NCBI RefSeq assembly: GCF_009720655.1
Contig: NZ_WNKS01000002.1
Location: 248,001-312,000 of the forward strand
Direction: 5' to 3'
Length of the DNA stretch: 64,000 nt
Source: Rhodoblastus acidophilus
GTDB taxonomy: Bacteria; Pseudomonadota; Alphaproteobacteria; Rhizobiales; Beijerinckiaceae
Position 1 is the first letter of the stretch; every line of letters begins with the position of its first letter. Below are positions 38,242 to 47,348 of this stretch, piece after piece. A program made the position numbers and the translations under genes. Under the pieces are notes generated by a model. The model searched no databases, had not been told where the DNA came from, and saw only the letters and a list, made by a program, of their open reading frames with translations.

Positions 38242-38781
38242 TTATTTGGGCGCGAGCACCATGATCATCTGGCGGCCATCGAGCGAGGGCTCCAGTTCGA
38301 TCTTGGCGATGCCGAGGGTCTCGGCCTTCACGCGCTCCAGCACCTTGAAGCCGAGGTCCTGGTGGGCCATTTCGCGACCGCGGAAGCGCAGCACGAACTT
38401 GACCTTGTCGCCTTCCTCGAAGAAGCGTTTCACGGCCTTCATCTTGGTTTCGTAATCATGGTCGTCAATGCCGGGACGCAGCTTGATTTCCTTGATTTCG
38501 ACCACTTTTTGCTTCTTGCGGGCTTCAGCGGCCTTCTTCTGCTCGTTGAAACGATATTTGCCGTAATCGAGGATCTTGCACACCGGAGGGTTGGCGTTGG
38601 GGACGATCTCGACGAGATCGAGGCCCTCTTCCTCGGCGAGTTGCAGAGCCGCGAGCGTTTCGAGGACGCCACGGTTCTGGCCCTCCGAATCGATCAGCTG
38701 GACTTCGCGAACTCGAATTTCCCGGTTGGTGCGGGGTCCCTCCTTTTGCGGAACCGGGGGGGCTTTCATAGGACGGCGAAT
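38242..38781 (-). CDS. infC: Translation initiation factor IF-3, starting at ATT
   Basis: A 179-residue initiation factor that binds the 30S subunit and checks start codons. It contains the N-domain [20 protein letters not shown], the IF-3 signature around [15 protein letters not shown] and the C-domain [18 protein letters not shown]. The first ATG in frame is at 38769, but the four codons before it read ATT-CGC-CGT-CCT, which give the family N-terminus [10 protein letters not shown] Shine-Dalgarno AAGGAG lies eight bases before that ATT, whereas it would be 20 bases from the ATG. An ATT start allows IF-3 to repress its own translation, as known in Escherichia coli. Confidence 0.9.
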   Translation of the reverse strand: MRRPMKAPPVPQKEGPRTNREIRVREVQLIDSEGQNRGVLETLAALQLAEEEGLDLVEIVPNANPPVCKILDYGKYRFNEQKKAAEARKKQKVVEIKEIKLRPGIDDHDYETKMKAVKRFFEEGDKVKFVLRFRGREMAHQDLGFKVLERVKAETLGIAKIELEPSLDGRQMIMVLAPK

Positions 38782-38789
38782 GGCGTGTT

Positions 38790-38795
38790 CTCCTT
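38790..38795 (-). promoter_or_regulatory. Ribosome binding site that selects the ATT start of infC
   Basis: Minus-strand AAGGAG with eight bases to the ATT at 38781. The spacing is optimal for ATT and too long for the downstream ATG. Confidence 0.75.
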
Positions 38796-38893
38796 GAATT
38801 GACGGGTCAGCCCCGGCATGGACCGGCCGCGCGGCGGGATCGCCAGCTACGGCGAAACCCCCCGCGACCGAAATCGCGAGGACTGAACCGAGT

Positions 38894-38922
38894 TACATTG
38901 TGGCGATTCCTGTCAAAGTCAA
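38894..38922 (-). promoter_or_regulatory. Possible promoter of infC
   Basis: On the minus strand a good -35 (TTGACT, 38917-38922) is followed after 17 bases by AATGTA, a poor -10. A second TTGACA overlaps at 38911-38916. The region is right for the infC promoter, but the exact elements are uncertain. Confidence 0.3.
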
Positions 38923-38973
38923 CGCGCTTTTGCTGGAGCTGAAGCGATTTTGACCTGGATCATGATTAAATTG

Positions 38974-40134
38974 TTACACGCGAAAGTGGCGCGCGTAGGT
39001 CGAAAGCGTCAGCGCGCTCATGCGCTCGGCGGAAAAGGCGCGCGCATGCTCGGCCCCGCGCAAGGCAAGCTTTTCGCGCGCCGACGCGCCGAGCCGCAGC
39101 GCCTCCTCCGCGGCGCGGGCGAAGGCGGAGGGCTGATCCGGGGCGACGATCCAACCCGTGCGCTTGGCCGAATCGACTTGCGGCGGAGCCAGAACGGTCT
39201 CGACATATTGGTCCGCCGCGCTCTGCAACACCGCCGTGGGGGCGCCCAGCGCCTGGGCCTCGACGCTCAGGCGCGCGTCGGCGGCCGGCGTCGCCACAAG
39301 GGCGCTGGCGAGGCAGGCGGCGGCGGGATCGCCGCCGGCCACGCGCAGCACGTGACGGTCGAGCCCGAGTTGCCGGGCCTCGGCCTCGAACGGACCTGAG
39401 GTCAGATCGGCGCCTTCCGCGTCGCGCCAGACGAAACGGACCTCCTGCGCCTCGTTTTCGAAAAAATTGCGCTTCGCCAGTTGCGCCGCCGCCAGCAAGA
39501 AAAATTTCTGGCGATCCGGCGGCAGGTCGAGCCCGACGACCAGGCGTTCGTGGGGGCGCACCCCCCAACCGTCGCGCAGTTTCTTCACCCGCGCGGGATC
39601 GATGGGCTGCGACAGGCCGGCGCGCAGGTCGACGCCGCGCAGGCCCCGGACGAATCGTTGGGCGAGATGCGGCCATTCGGCCTCGGCGGCCTCCAAAGCC
39701 TGCCGGCTGTGGACGATGATCGTGTCGGCGTCCAAGGCGGCCGAACCAAAATCCTCGGCGACCAGAGGAATGCGCAGGCGATGCGCCGCATGCAGCGCCG
39801 CGGCAAAACCGGCCTCCCCGCGCAAATGGATCAGTTCAACCCCTTCCCGCTCCGCCAGAATCGCCAAACGGCTGCGGTTCATCGAGGCGGTGAGCGGATT
39901 GCGCGCGGCGAGATCGAACGGTAGGAACACGCCGCCGCGCGCCTGCAATTCGCTGACCAGCGGCCCCTCGCCCCCGGCGACCAGGGCGCGCGCCCCCACC
40001 TCGTCCAGCGCGGCCGCGGTTTCAATGCAGGCGAACGCGTCCGGCCCGGGGTCGAGCGCGGGAATCAATTGCAAGATGGTGCGTCCGAACAGGCATTGAT
40101 GGTCGGCGATATGCTCTTCGCCCCATGGCGTCAT
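38974..40134 (-). CDS. Glycosyltransferase, family 4-like
   Basis: A 386-residue GT-B-type glycosyltransferase. The N-terminal half shows LQLIPALDPGPDAFACIETAAAL, GARALVAGGEGPLVSEL and LIHLRGEAG. The C-terminal half has the usual layout (VKKLRDGWGVRPHERLVVGLDLPPD, LSVEAQALGAPTAVLQSAADQY). The E-x7-E region is weaker than in typical GT4 enzymes, and the C-terminal donor site cannot be read with certainty. It probably modifies LPS or capsule. It is divergent from the hydrolase at 40197. Confidence 0.8.
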   Translation of the reverse strand: MTPWGEEHIADHQCLFGRTILQLIPALDPGPDAFACIETAAALDEVGARALVAGGEGPLVSELQARGGVFLPFDLAARNPLTASMNRSRLAILAEREGVELIHLRGEAGFAAALHAAHRLRIPLVAEDFGSAALDADTIIVHSRQALEAAEAEWPHLAQRFVRGLRGVDLRAGLSQPIDPARVKKLRDGWGVRPHERLVVGLDLPPDRQKFFLLAAAQLAKRNFFENEAQEVRFVWRDAEGADLTSGPFEAEARQLGLDRHVLRVAGGDPAAACLASALVATPAADARLSVEAQALGAPTAVLQSAADQYVETVLAPPQVDSAKRTGWIVAPDQPSAFARAAEEALRLGASAREKLALRGAEHARAFSAERMSALTLSTYARHFRV

Positions 40135-40196
40135 GACGCCTCCCCGGCTAAATCACGAATCAGCAAGACCATAGCTGGCCGCAGGACCGCAACCAA

Positions 40197-40964
40197 ATGC
40201 CCCAAAACCATATGGCGCCGCAATTTTTCACCACGTCGCCCGGAGAGCCGCGCCTCGCCTATCTCTCGCGCGCCGGTTTGCGCGGCCCCGGCCTGTTCTG
40301 GCTGGGCGGCTACCGCTCGGACATGCGCGGCTCCAAGGCCACTTTCGTCGATGCTTTCGCCGCCGAGCAGGACCGCCCCTGCCTTCGTTTCGACTATTCG
40401 GGCCATGGCGAATCCGAAGGCGCCTTTGAAAACGGGACCATTGGCCTGTGGGCGGAGCAGGCGACAAAAATCTTTCGCGCCTTGACCGAGGGGCCGCAAG
40501 TCGTGATCGGCTCGTCCATGGGCGGCTGGATCGCGCTGCTGCTGGCGCGCGCGCTGGCGAAACTGGGCGAGACGGATCGGCTCGCCAGCCTGGTCCTGAT
40601 CGCCCCGGCGCCCGATTTCTCGGAAGAGCTGGTCTGGCCGAGCCTCCCCGAAACGGTGCGCGCGACGCTGGCGCGCGACGGGGTGTGGCGCGACGACCAA
40701 AATGTCTTCACCCAAAAATTTTTCGAAGACGGCCGCCGCCAGTCGGTGTTGGGCGGCGAGCTGCGCACATGGTGTCCTGTCCGCATTCTTCAGGGGATGC
40801 GGGACGACGCCGTGCCGTGGCGCCACGCCCTGAAACTGCTGGAGCATCTCGCCGCCGATCCGGCGACCCTCACCCTGATTCGCGACGGCGACCACCGGCT
40901 CTCCCGCCCGCAGGATCTCGATCTCCTGCGCGGGGCGCTGACGCAAACGCCTGTGGCGCGATAA
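40197..40964 (+). CDS. Alpha/beta hydrolase (thioesterase/esterase-like)
   Basis: A 255-residue hydrolase. Key elements are LFWLGGYRSDMRGSKATF, FDYSGHGESEG, the nucleophile elbow VIGSSMGGWIALLLA, the acid in QGMRDDAVPW and the histidine in RDGDHRLSRPQD. The pattern matches the palmitoyl-protein-thioesterase-like group (ABHD10 type) often found in Alphaproteobacteria. ATG 40212 would shorten the protein by five residues. No functional partner is evident. Confidence 0.87.
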   Translation: MPQNHMAPQFFTTSPGEPRLAYLSRAGLRGPGLFWLGGYRSDMRGSKATFVDAFAAEQDRPCLRFDYSGHGESEGAFENGTIGLWAEQATKIFRALTEGPQVVIGSSMGGWIALLLARALAKLGETDRLASLVLIAPAPDFSEELVWPSLPETVRATLARDGVWRDDQNVFTQKFFEDGRRQSVLGGELRTWCPVRILQGMRDDAVPWRHALKLLEHLAADPATLTLIRDGDHRLSRPQDLDLLRGALTQTPVAR

Positions 40965-41060
40965 AGTGTTCCTTAAGGTTAAGGTGGTGTTCTCGTCGAA
41001 GGCGGAGGCGCGGTCTGGCGTCGCCGCCGGGCGTGCGGCTCAGGCGCTGCGAGGAATGGC

Positions 41061-41480
41061 ATGTTTGGCCAAAGTCAATTGCGTGAATCGATTCTTGAGT
41101 GGTCTCTTCCCGTTGTGAACGATTGCCTTCGAGAATTCTACGCCCAGCATGTTGCTGCGCGCTCAGCGGCCTTCAACCTACTCAGCCAGCTTCATTTCAA
41201 GCTCTGGACCTCGCTCGTCACGGGCGATTTCGACGCCGCGCGCACGGACGCCATGAGTCTCGACCAGAAAGCCGCCGGGCTGAAGCTGGGTTTTGACGTC
41301 TGCGGCGCCGCCAACCGCTATGTCGCGGCGGAAGTGCTCGATCTTTCGCTGCGCCGTTTCAGGCGCATGCCCGAAGAGGCCATGCGGAACAACCAGGAAC
41401 TGCTCGCCATTCTGTTGCGCCTGAAGTCGAGCACCGCGCCAGTTTCCCAGGCGGCGCCGGCCTTTAAACGGGCGGCCTGA
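41061..41480 (+). CDS. Conserved helical protein, function not known
   Basis: A 139-residue soluble, mainly helical protein. It has a hydrophobic N-terminal helix (ESILEWSLPVVNDCLREFYAQH) and a middle segment YVAAEVLDLSLRRFRRMPEEAM; the tail is alanine-rich and unstructured. The segment with RRFRRMPEE recalls helices in globin-like sensor regions of some alphaproteobacterial chemoreceptors, but I cannot assign it. No signal peptide. The ATG is supported by codon bias and by the absence of a competing frame. Confidence 0.6.
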   Translation: MFGQSQLRESILEWSLPVVNDCLREFYAQHVAARSAAFNLLSQLHFKLWTSLVTGDFDAARTDAMSLDQKAAGLKLGFDVCGAANRYVAAEVLDLSLRRFRRMPEEAMRNNQELLAILLRLKSSTAPVSQAAPAFKRAA

Positions 41481-41511
41481 CATTTTCTTCAACAAACTGT
41501 GACACCTGGTG

Positions 41512-41540
41512 TTGACAGGCGCCCGCCGCCCCCATAGAAG
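41512..41540 (+). promoter_or_regulatory. Promoter of tRNA-Leu
   Basis: A perfect -35 TTGACA (41512-41517) is followed after 17 bases by TAGAAG (41535-41540). The tRNA begins 10 bases downstream. Confidence 0.55.
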
Positions 41541-41549
41541 ACGCCCCGG

Positions 41550-41636
41550 GCCCAGGTGGCGGAATTGGTAGACGCACCAGCTTCAGGTGCTGGCGTTCGC
41601 AAGGACGTGGAGGTTCGAGTCCTCTCCTGGGCACCA
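41550..41636 (+). tRNA. tRNA-Leu (anticodon CAG)
   Basis: An 87-nt tRNA with CCA encoded. The acceptor stem GCCCAGG / CCTGGGC, the anticodon arm CCAGC-TTCAGGT-GCTGG, a long variable arm (class II tRNA, as expected for leucine) and the T-loop GGTTCGAGTCC are all present. Confidence 0.97.
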
Positions 41637-41821
41637 ACATCCTTCCTTATCAATGGATGTTGATGCTCAAACCCAAGTTAAAAATTTGCAGAACTTCCTG
41701 TAGCATAAACAGGCGGTCTAATGGTGATTAGCCGCCCCTGCAAGCACGCTGCAATGGCGCGTGCTATTGATGCGAAGCCAATTTTTCAATGGCTGGCTCG
41801 CCGGTGCACGGCGCAAACATA

Positions 41822-42496
41822 TCAGAGCACATCGGGCAATGGCGGATCGTTCGTCAATATTCCGGATTTTCTGACTGCTTGAACATCGATCCCGTCAAGC
41901 TCGCCCAAGATGTCAACTTGTCTTGATCCAAGAGCTCGCTTGCCTCGCAAGATGCCGGGCGCGTGGGTTCGAAAGCCCACATCGGATCGCCAAACATCAT
42001 TTCCAAGCCAAAGGTCAAGCCGACCCTTTTCCACCCGACCAGCCTTTTCCCAACGAGCTTTCCCAACTTTTGAGTGAACGGCCACTTCAAAGGCGCCTTG
42101 AATGCGATTGTAGTCAGACACCTCGTCGTACCCACATGTGCGGATATCGGGATTCGCAAGAACATTTGTCGGGAAAATGAACGCACAGCTGATACGTCGG
42201 CCGGCCAACTGCTCGATTCCGCTGCCGGCTTCTGGCGTTGCGTACACATAGTCGGCGGCCTGATGTATTGCCCTCGTCCAATAGGGTGGTTCACGGACCT
42301 TCTTGACAGTTGGGTTTTTCACCTCAAAAGCAAACGTGAGGCCAGAGAAATCTTGGTCGTGAGGTATGGCGACGACGTCCGCGACGAGAACGTGGTCCGT
42401 AAAGACGACATGTCTCACTGGAACGTGCTCCCAACAGTCGAATCCAATAGACAGCGCCGCAATGAGTTCGGCACGAAGACCCTTTTCAACGTCCAC
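41822..42496 (-). CDS. Accessory protein with PD-(D/E)XK-like nuclease motif
   Basis: A 224-residue protein of unknown function downstream of tRNA-Leu. Residues about 35-65 read VLVADVVAIPHD then LTFAFEVKNP, which fits the aspartate and E-x-K of a PD-(D/E)XK nuclease core; the following helix has QAADYVYA, a common motif IV position. This suggests a nuclease-fold protein from a phage or defence context. The base composition is lower in GC and codon use differs from the neighbours, consistent with transfer into the tRNA site. Only one gene remains between the tRNA and serC, with no integrase. Confidence 0.55.
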   Translation of the reverse strand: MDVEKGLRAELIAALSIGFDCWEHVPVRHVVFTDHVLVADVVAIPHDQDFSGLTFAFEVKNPTVKKVREPPYWTRAIHQAADYVYATPEAGSGIEQLAGRRISCAFIFPTNVLANPDIRTCGYDEVSDYNRIQGAFEVAVHSKVGKARWEKAGRVEKGRLDLWLGNDVWRSDVGFRTHAPGILRGKRALGSRQVDILGELDGIDVQAVRKSGILTNDPPLPDVL

Positions 42497-42663
42497 GGCT
42501 CTCTCCTGAAAACCAGATAGCTTAAGGCTACGCGGTCACTACTGAGTCGTGAAGGGACGAAAAGTCAGTGATGTCGGGTCACCCTGGGCGCGGGCGGAAA
42601 GCTGCGTCCTTTGGTCTCGCTTGACCCCCTCATGACACAAGCGTAATCGCGGCGGCGGGACAT

Positions 42664-42699
42664 CTCGCCCCAACGCGAGGCGCCCATCTGTGAGGATGG
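42664..42699 (+). ncRNA. Candidate serC leader RNA (two hairpins)
   Basis: Two hairpins directly precede serC: CTCGC-6 nt-GCGAG (42664-42679) and CCATC-6 nt-GATGG (42684-42699). The ribosome binding site GAGG sits in the loop of the second hairpin, seven bases before the ATG at 42703. A serC leader motif in Alphaproteobacteria is known (Rfam serC family); whether this one matches its consensus needs a covariance-model search. Confidence 0.4.
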
Positions 42700-42702
42700 C
42701 TC

Positions 42703-43860
<1,158 letters not shown>

Positions 43861-43879
43861 GGATTTTTCAAGGACAATC

Positions 43880-43922
43880 AAAAGCCCCGCTTTGGACTAT
43901 TCCCCCAGAGCGGGGCTTTTTG
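43880..43922 (+). terminator. Terminator-like hairpin between serC and serA
   Basis: AAAGCCCCGCTTTGG pairs with CCAGAGCGGGGCTTT (one mismatch), then T residues follow. It begins 20 bases after serC and ends 27 bases before serA. It can end the serC transcript or act as an attenuator for serA. Confidence 0.75.
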
Positions 43923-43948
43923 GCATGAACCCAATGAGGACATAACCC

Positions 43949-45535
43949 ATGGCCCCTCGCGTTCTGATTTCTGACGCCCTCTCTCCCGCCGCGCTTGCCA
44001 TTTTCAAGGAGCGCGGCGTCGAGGTCGATTTCCAGCCGGCGCTCGGCAAGGACAAGGAAAAGCTCGCCGCGATCATCGGCGATTATGACGGCCTGGCGAT
44101 CCGCTCGGCGACAAAGGTCACGCCCGCCATTCTGGCGAACGCCAAGAACCTGAAGGTGATCGGCCGCGCCGGCATCGGCGTCGACAATGTCGACATTCCC
44201 GCCGCCACCGCGCGCGGCATCATCGTGATGAACACGCCGTTCGGCAATTCCATCACCACCGCCGAGCACGCCATTTCGCTGATGCTGGCGCTCGCCCGCG
44301 AAATCCCCGCCGCCGACGCCTCGACCCAGGCCGGCAAGTGGGAGAAGAACCGCTTCATGGGCGTCGAGATCACCGGCAAGGTGCTAGGCGTGATTGGCTG
44401 CGGCAATATCGGCGCGATCGTCGCCGACCGCGCGCTCGGCCTGAAAATGCGGGTGATCGCCTTCGATCCCTTCCTGTCGGCGGAGCGGGCGAAAAACATC
44501 GGCGTCGAAAAAGTCGAACTCCCTGAGCTCCTTTCGCGCGCCGACGTCATCACGCTGCACACGCCGATGACGCCGCAGACGAAAAACATTTTGTCCGCCG
44601 AAAACCTCGCCAAGACCAAGAAGGGCGTGCGCATCATCAATTGCGCGCGCGGCGGACTGGTCGACGAGGCGGCGCTGCGCGCCGCGCTCGACAGCGGCCA
44701 TGTCGCTGGCGCGGCCTTTGACGTGTTCGTCGAGGAGCCGGCGACGACCAACGTGCTGTTCGGCCATCCCAACATGATTTGTACGCCGCATCTGGGCGCC
44801 TCCACCAACGAGGCGCAGGAAAACGTCGCCTTGCAGGTGGCGGAGCAGATGGCGGATTATTTGACGCGCGGCGCCATCAGCAACGCGATCAACTTCCCGT
44901 CGATCACGGCGGAAGAGGCGCCCAAGCTGAAGCCGTTCATCGCGCTGGCCGAAAAGCTCGGCTCGTTCGCCGGCCAACTGACCGACACGGGCGTGAAAAA
45001 GCTGACCATCACCTATGAGGGGCATGTCGGCGATTTGAAAACCAAGGCGCTGACCGCTTCGGCGCTCGCCGGCTTCCTGCGCCCGATGCTGTCGGACGTG
45101 AACGTGGTTTCGGCCCCGGCCGTTGCGCGCGAACGCGGCATCGTCATCGACGAAACCGTGCGCGCCGCCGAGGGCGATTATGATTCGCTCGTCAGCATCA
45201 AGGTCGAGAGCGAAAACGGCGGCGTCACCCTGTCCGGCGCCGTGTTCAACGACGGCAAGCCGCGCGTGGTCGAAATCGCCGGCATTCGCGCGGAGGCCGA
45301 ATTCGCTCCGTCGATGATCTATGTTTCCAACGCCGACAAGCCAGGCTTCATCGGCCGCTTCGCCAGCCTGTTGGGCGACGCCGGCGTCAACATCGCCACC
45401 TTCGCGCTCGGCCGCGACGCCGAGGGCGGATCGGCCATCGCGCTGGTCGCGGTGGATGGCGACGTGCCGGAAAAAGTGTTCGCCGGCATTTCCGCCCTGC
45501 CCGGCGTGAAGCAGACGCGTGCGCTAAAATTCTGA
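43949..45535 (+). CDS. serA: D-3-phosphoglycerate dehydrogenase
   Basis: A 528-residue NAD enzyme that starts serine synthesis from 3-phosphoglycerate. It has the substrate-binding start, the Rossmann motif GVIGCGNIGAIVADRA, the active-site pieces NCARGGLVDE and TPHLGASTNEAQ, the allosteric substrate-binding domain from about residue 320 and a C-terminal ACT domain (DKPGFIGRFASLLGDAGVNIA) that usually mediates serine feedback. Length matches the long type I form. Confidence 0.97.
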   Translation: MAPRVLISDALSPAALAIFKERGVEVDFQPALGKDKEKLAAIIGDYDGLAIRSATKVTPAILANAKNLKVIGRAGIGVDNVDIPAATARGIIVMNTPFGNSITTAEHAISLMLALAREIPAADASTQAGKWEKNRFMGVEITGKVLGVIGCGNIGAIVADRALGLKMRVIAFDPFLSAERAKNIGVEKVELPELLSRADVITLHTPMTPQTKNILSAENLAKTKKGVRIINCARGGLVDEAALRAALDSGHVAGAAFDVFVEEPATTNVLFGHPNMICTPHLGASTNEAQENVALQVAEQMADYLTRGAISNAINFPSITAEEAPKLKPFIALAEKLGSFAGQLTDTGVKKLTITYEGHVGDLKTKALTASALAGFLRPMLSDVNVVSAPAVARERGIVIDETVRAAEGDYDSLVSIKVESENGGVTLSGAVFNDGKPRVVEIAGIRAEAEFAPSMIYVSNADKPGFIGRFASLLGDAGVNIATFALGRDAEGGSAIALVAVDGDVPEKVFAGISALPGVKQTRALKF

Positions 45536-45551
45536 AGCCGCCTTGCTGGTG

Positions 45552-45568
45552 GTAAGGAAATTCCTTAC
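45552..45568. promoter_or_regulatory. 17-bp palindrome, likely toxin-antitoxin operator
   Basis: GTAAGGAA-A-TTCCTTAC is a perfect inverted repeat 20 bases before the antitoxin ATG. AbrB/MazE-type antitoxins bind such palindromes to repress their own operon. Confidence 0.7.
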
Positions 45569-45587
45569 ATTTGACGGAGGAGGGGCC

Positions 45588-45803
45588 ATGATCACCAGCA
45601 AGCTCACCGCCAAGGCGCAAACCACCATTCCCCAGGCCGTGCGCAACGCGCTCGGCTTGCGAGAAGGCGACGAACTCGCTTATGCGATCGAGGACGGTCG
45701 CGTCATCCTGACCAAGGCGCGCGTGGAAACCGCCGAAGACCCGTTCGGCGCCTTTCACGAGTGGGACGGCGACGCGGACCGGAAAGCCTATGCCAAGCTT
45801 TGA
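45588..45803 (+). CDS. AbrB/MazE-family antitoxin
   Basis: A 71-residue DNA-binding protein with the SpoVT-AbrB swapped-hairpin domain: MITSKLTAKAQTTIPQAVRNALGLREGDELAYAIEDGRVILTK. The acidic tail (DPFGAFHEWDGDADRKAYAKL) is the part that would wrap and neutralise the toxin. A very strong GGAGGAGGGG precedes ATG 45588; the frame is open to 45543 but that would include the operator. It overlaps the toxin gene by 14 bases. Confidence 0.92.
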   Translation: MITSKLTAKAQTTIPQAVRNALGLREGDELAYAIEDGRVILTKARVETAEDPFGAFHEWDGDADRKAYAKL

Positions 45804-46152
45804 GCAGGGCGATGTCGTCCGCGTGCCCTTTCCTTACACGGACCGCGCGACGCGGCAGTTTCGGCCTGCGCTGGTCGTATCGGACGGGGCCATCGGCGAA
45901 GGCGGCGCGCTTTTGTGGGTCGCCATGATCACCAGCGCGGAAAACCGCCGCTGGGCCGGAGATATCGCCTTCGGCGAGACGTTCGCCTCTTCTGGCCTGC
46001 CCGCGCCTTCGGTGGTCAGGCCCTGCAAGATCGCCACAATCGACTCGCGCCATGCGGAACGATTGGGCAAAGCGCCCCCCGCTGTCGCGGAGGCGGTGAT
46101 GGCCGCGCTGCGCCGCCTCATCGGCGACGCAAAGCCAGAGCCTCTCACTTGA
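45790..46152 (+). CDS. PemK/MazF-family toxin
   Basis: A 120-residue SH3-like barrel protein of the MazF/PemK mRNA-interferase family: GDVVRVPFPYTDRATRQFRPALVVSD at the start, WVAMITSAENRRW in the middle and PSVVRPCKIATIDSRH near the end, with the arginine-proline and serine/threonine positions of the active site. The family cleaves single-stranded RNA; the exact cut site cannot be predicted. It forms a type II pair with the upstream antitoxin, located between serA and accA. Confidence 0.88.
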   Translation: MPSFEQGDVVRVPFPYTDRATRQFRPALVVSDGAIGEGGALLWVAMITSAENRRWAGDIAFGETFASSGLPAPSVVRPCKIATIDSRHAERLGKAPPAVAEAVMAALRRLIGDAKPEPLT

Positions 46153-46236
46153 CTTCCCGCGCGGAAATCGACAGGTTCCGCGCGCTTTCCGGCGGCGACG
46201 CCAGCGTTACCGGTCTTCCGCAAGGCTAAAGGCAAT

Positions 46237-47193
46237 ATGGCTTCCTACCTCGATTTTGAAAAACCCGTCGCCGAACTCGAAGCGCGCGTCGAAGACCTGC
46301 GCGCCCTGTCGGAGAAGAAGGACTCGCCGAACATCGGCGAGGAGCTCGCCAAGCTCGAGGCCAAGGCGGCCAAGGCGCTGGCCGACCTCTACGCGGCGCT
46401 GACCCCCTGGCAGAAGACGCAGGTCGCGCGGCACCCACAGCGCCCGCATTGCGTCGATTACATCGCCGGGCTGATCGAGGATTTCACGCCGCTCGCCGGC
46501 GACCGCAAATTCGCCGAGGACGAAGCTATTTTGTGTGGCCTCGGACGATTCCGCGGCCAGTCGGTCGCGGTGATCGGCCAGGAAAAGGGTTTTGATACGG
46601 CGTCGCGGCTCAAGCACAATTTCGGCATGGTCAAGCCCGAGGGTTATCGCAAGGCCGTGCGCGTCATGGAGCTGGCCGACCGCTTCGGCCTTCCCGTCAT
46701 CTCCTTCGTCGACACCGCCGGCGCCTTCCCCGGCATTGAGGCGGAAGAGCGCGGCCAGGCCGAAGCCATCGCCCGCGCCACCGAAGCCGCGCTGGTGCAG
46801 GGCACGCCCAATGTCGCCACCGTGATCGGCGAAGGCGGGTCGGGCGGCGCGCTTGGCATCGCCGCGTGCAACGTCGTCCTGATGCTGGAGCATTCGATTT
46901 ATACGGTGGCGTCGCCGGAAGCCTCGGCCTCCATCTTGTGGCGCGATTCGAGCCGCGCCCAGGACGCGGCGACCAGCATGAAGATCACCGCGCAGGACCT
47001 TATGAAATTCGGCATCATCGACGGCATCGTCGCCGAACCGGTCGGCGGCGCGCACCGCGATCCCGAGGCGACGATCAAATCGGTCGGCGACGCCGTCGCC
47101 AGCGCCCTCGCGCGTTTCGCCGAATTTTCGCCCGAGGCCGTGCGCGCCTTCCGTCAGGAGAAGTTCCTGGGGATGGGCCGCAACAAGGTCTGA
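46237..47193 (+). CDS. accA: Acetyl-CoA carboxylase carboxyltransferase alpha subunit
   Basis: A 318-residue subunit that, with AccD, transfers carboxyl from biotin to acetyl-CoA in the first step of fatty acid synthesis. It shows the start SYLDFEKPVAELEARVEDL, the AccA core PRHPQRPHCVDY-like segment (ARHPQRPHCVDYI), FVDTAGAFPGIEAEERGQ, IGEGGSGGALGI and EHSIYTVASPEASASILW. Length is as expected. The other subunits are not in the window. Confidence 0.97.
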   Translation: MASYLDFEKPVAELEARVEDLRALSEKKDSPNIGEELAKLEAKAAKALADLYAALTPWQKTQVARHPQRPHCVDYIAGLIEDFTPLAGDRKFAEDEAILCGLGRFRGQSVAVIGQEKGFDTASRLKHNFGMVKPEGYRKAVRVMELADRFGLPVISFVDTAGAFPGIEAEERGQAEAIARATEAALVQGTPNVATVIGEGGSGGALGIAACNVVLMLEHSIYTVASPEASASILWRDSSRAQDAATSMKITAQDLMKFGIIDGIVAEPVGGAHRDPEATIKSVGDAVASALARFAEFSPEAVRAFRQEKFLGMGRNKV

Positions 47194-47207
47194 TTCCCGC
47201 CGCAAAG

Positions 47208-47243
47208 CGCCTTTACCCTTTTTGTTTGGCTTAAGGCGTTTTT
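47208..47243 (+). terminator. Weak terminator after accA
   Basis: CGCCTT and AAGGCG form a 6-bp stem with a 19-nt loop, followed by five T residues. It overlaps the CtrA-like site. The short stem and long loop make it weak. Confidence 0.4.
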
Positions 47244-47245
47244 AA
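47231..47245. promoter_or_regulatory. Perfect CtrA-type site upstream of the L,D-transpeptidase
   Basis: TTAA-GGCGTTT-TTAA is an exact match to TTAA-N7-TTAA, about 100 bases before the gene. CtrA is the master cell-cycle regulator of Alphaproteobacteria and controls many envelope genes. Confidence 0.45.
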
Positions 47246-47348
47246 CCATGGCGTCGAATTGCGCGCCGTCATGGTAAGGATGGTGTAAGCTTAATGGCGG
47301 TAAACCCGCTGTGACGCACAGGCGTCGCGCGCGAGGATGGATCGGAAC

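Noticed and set aside
41635-41662. CAACATCC / GGATGTTG hairpin just after tRNA-Leu
   Set aside because: Twelve-base loop and no T-run; it may be chance and was not called a terminator or att repeat.
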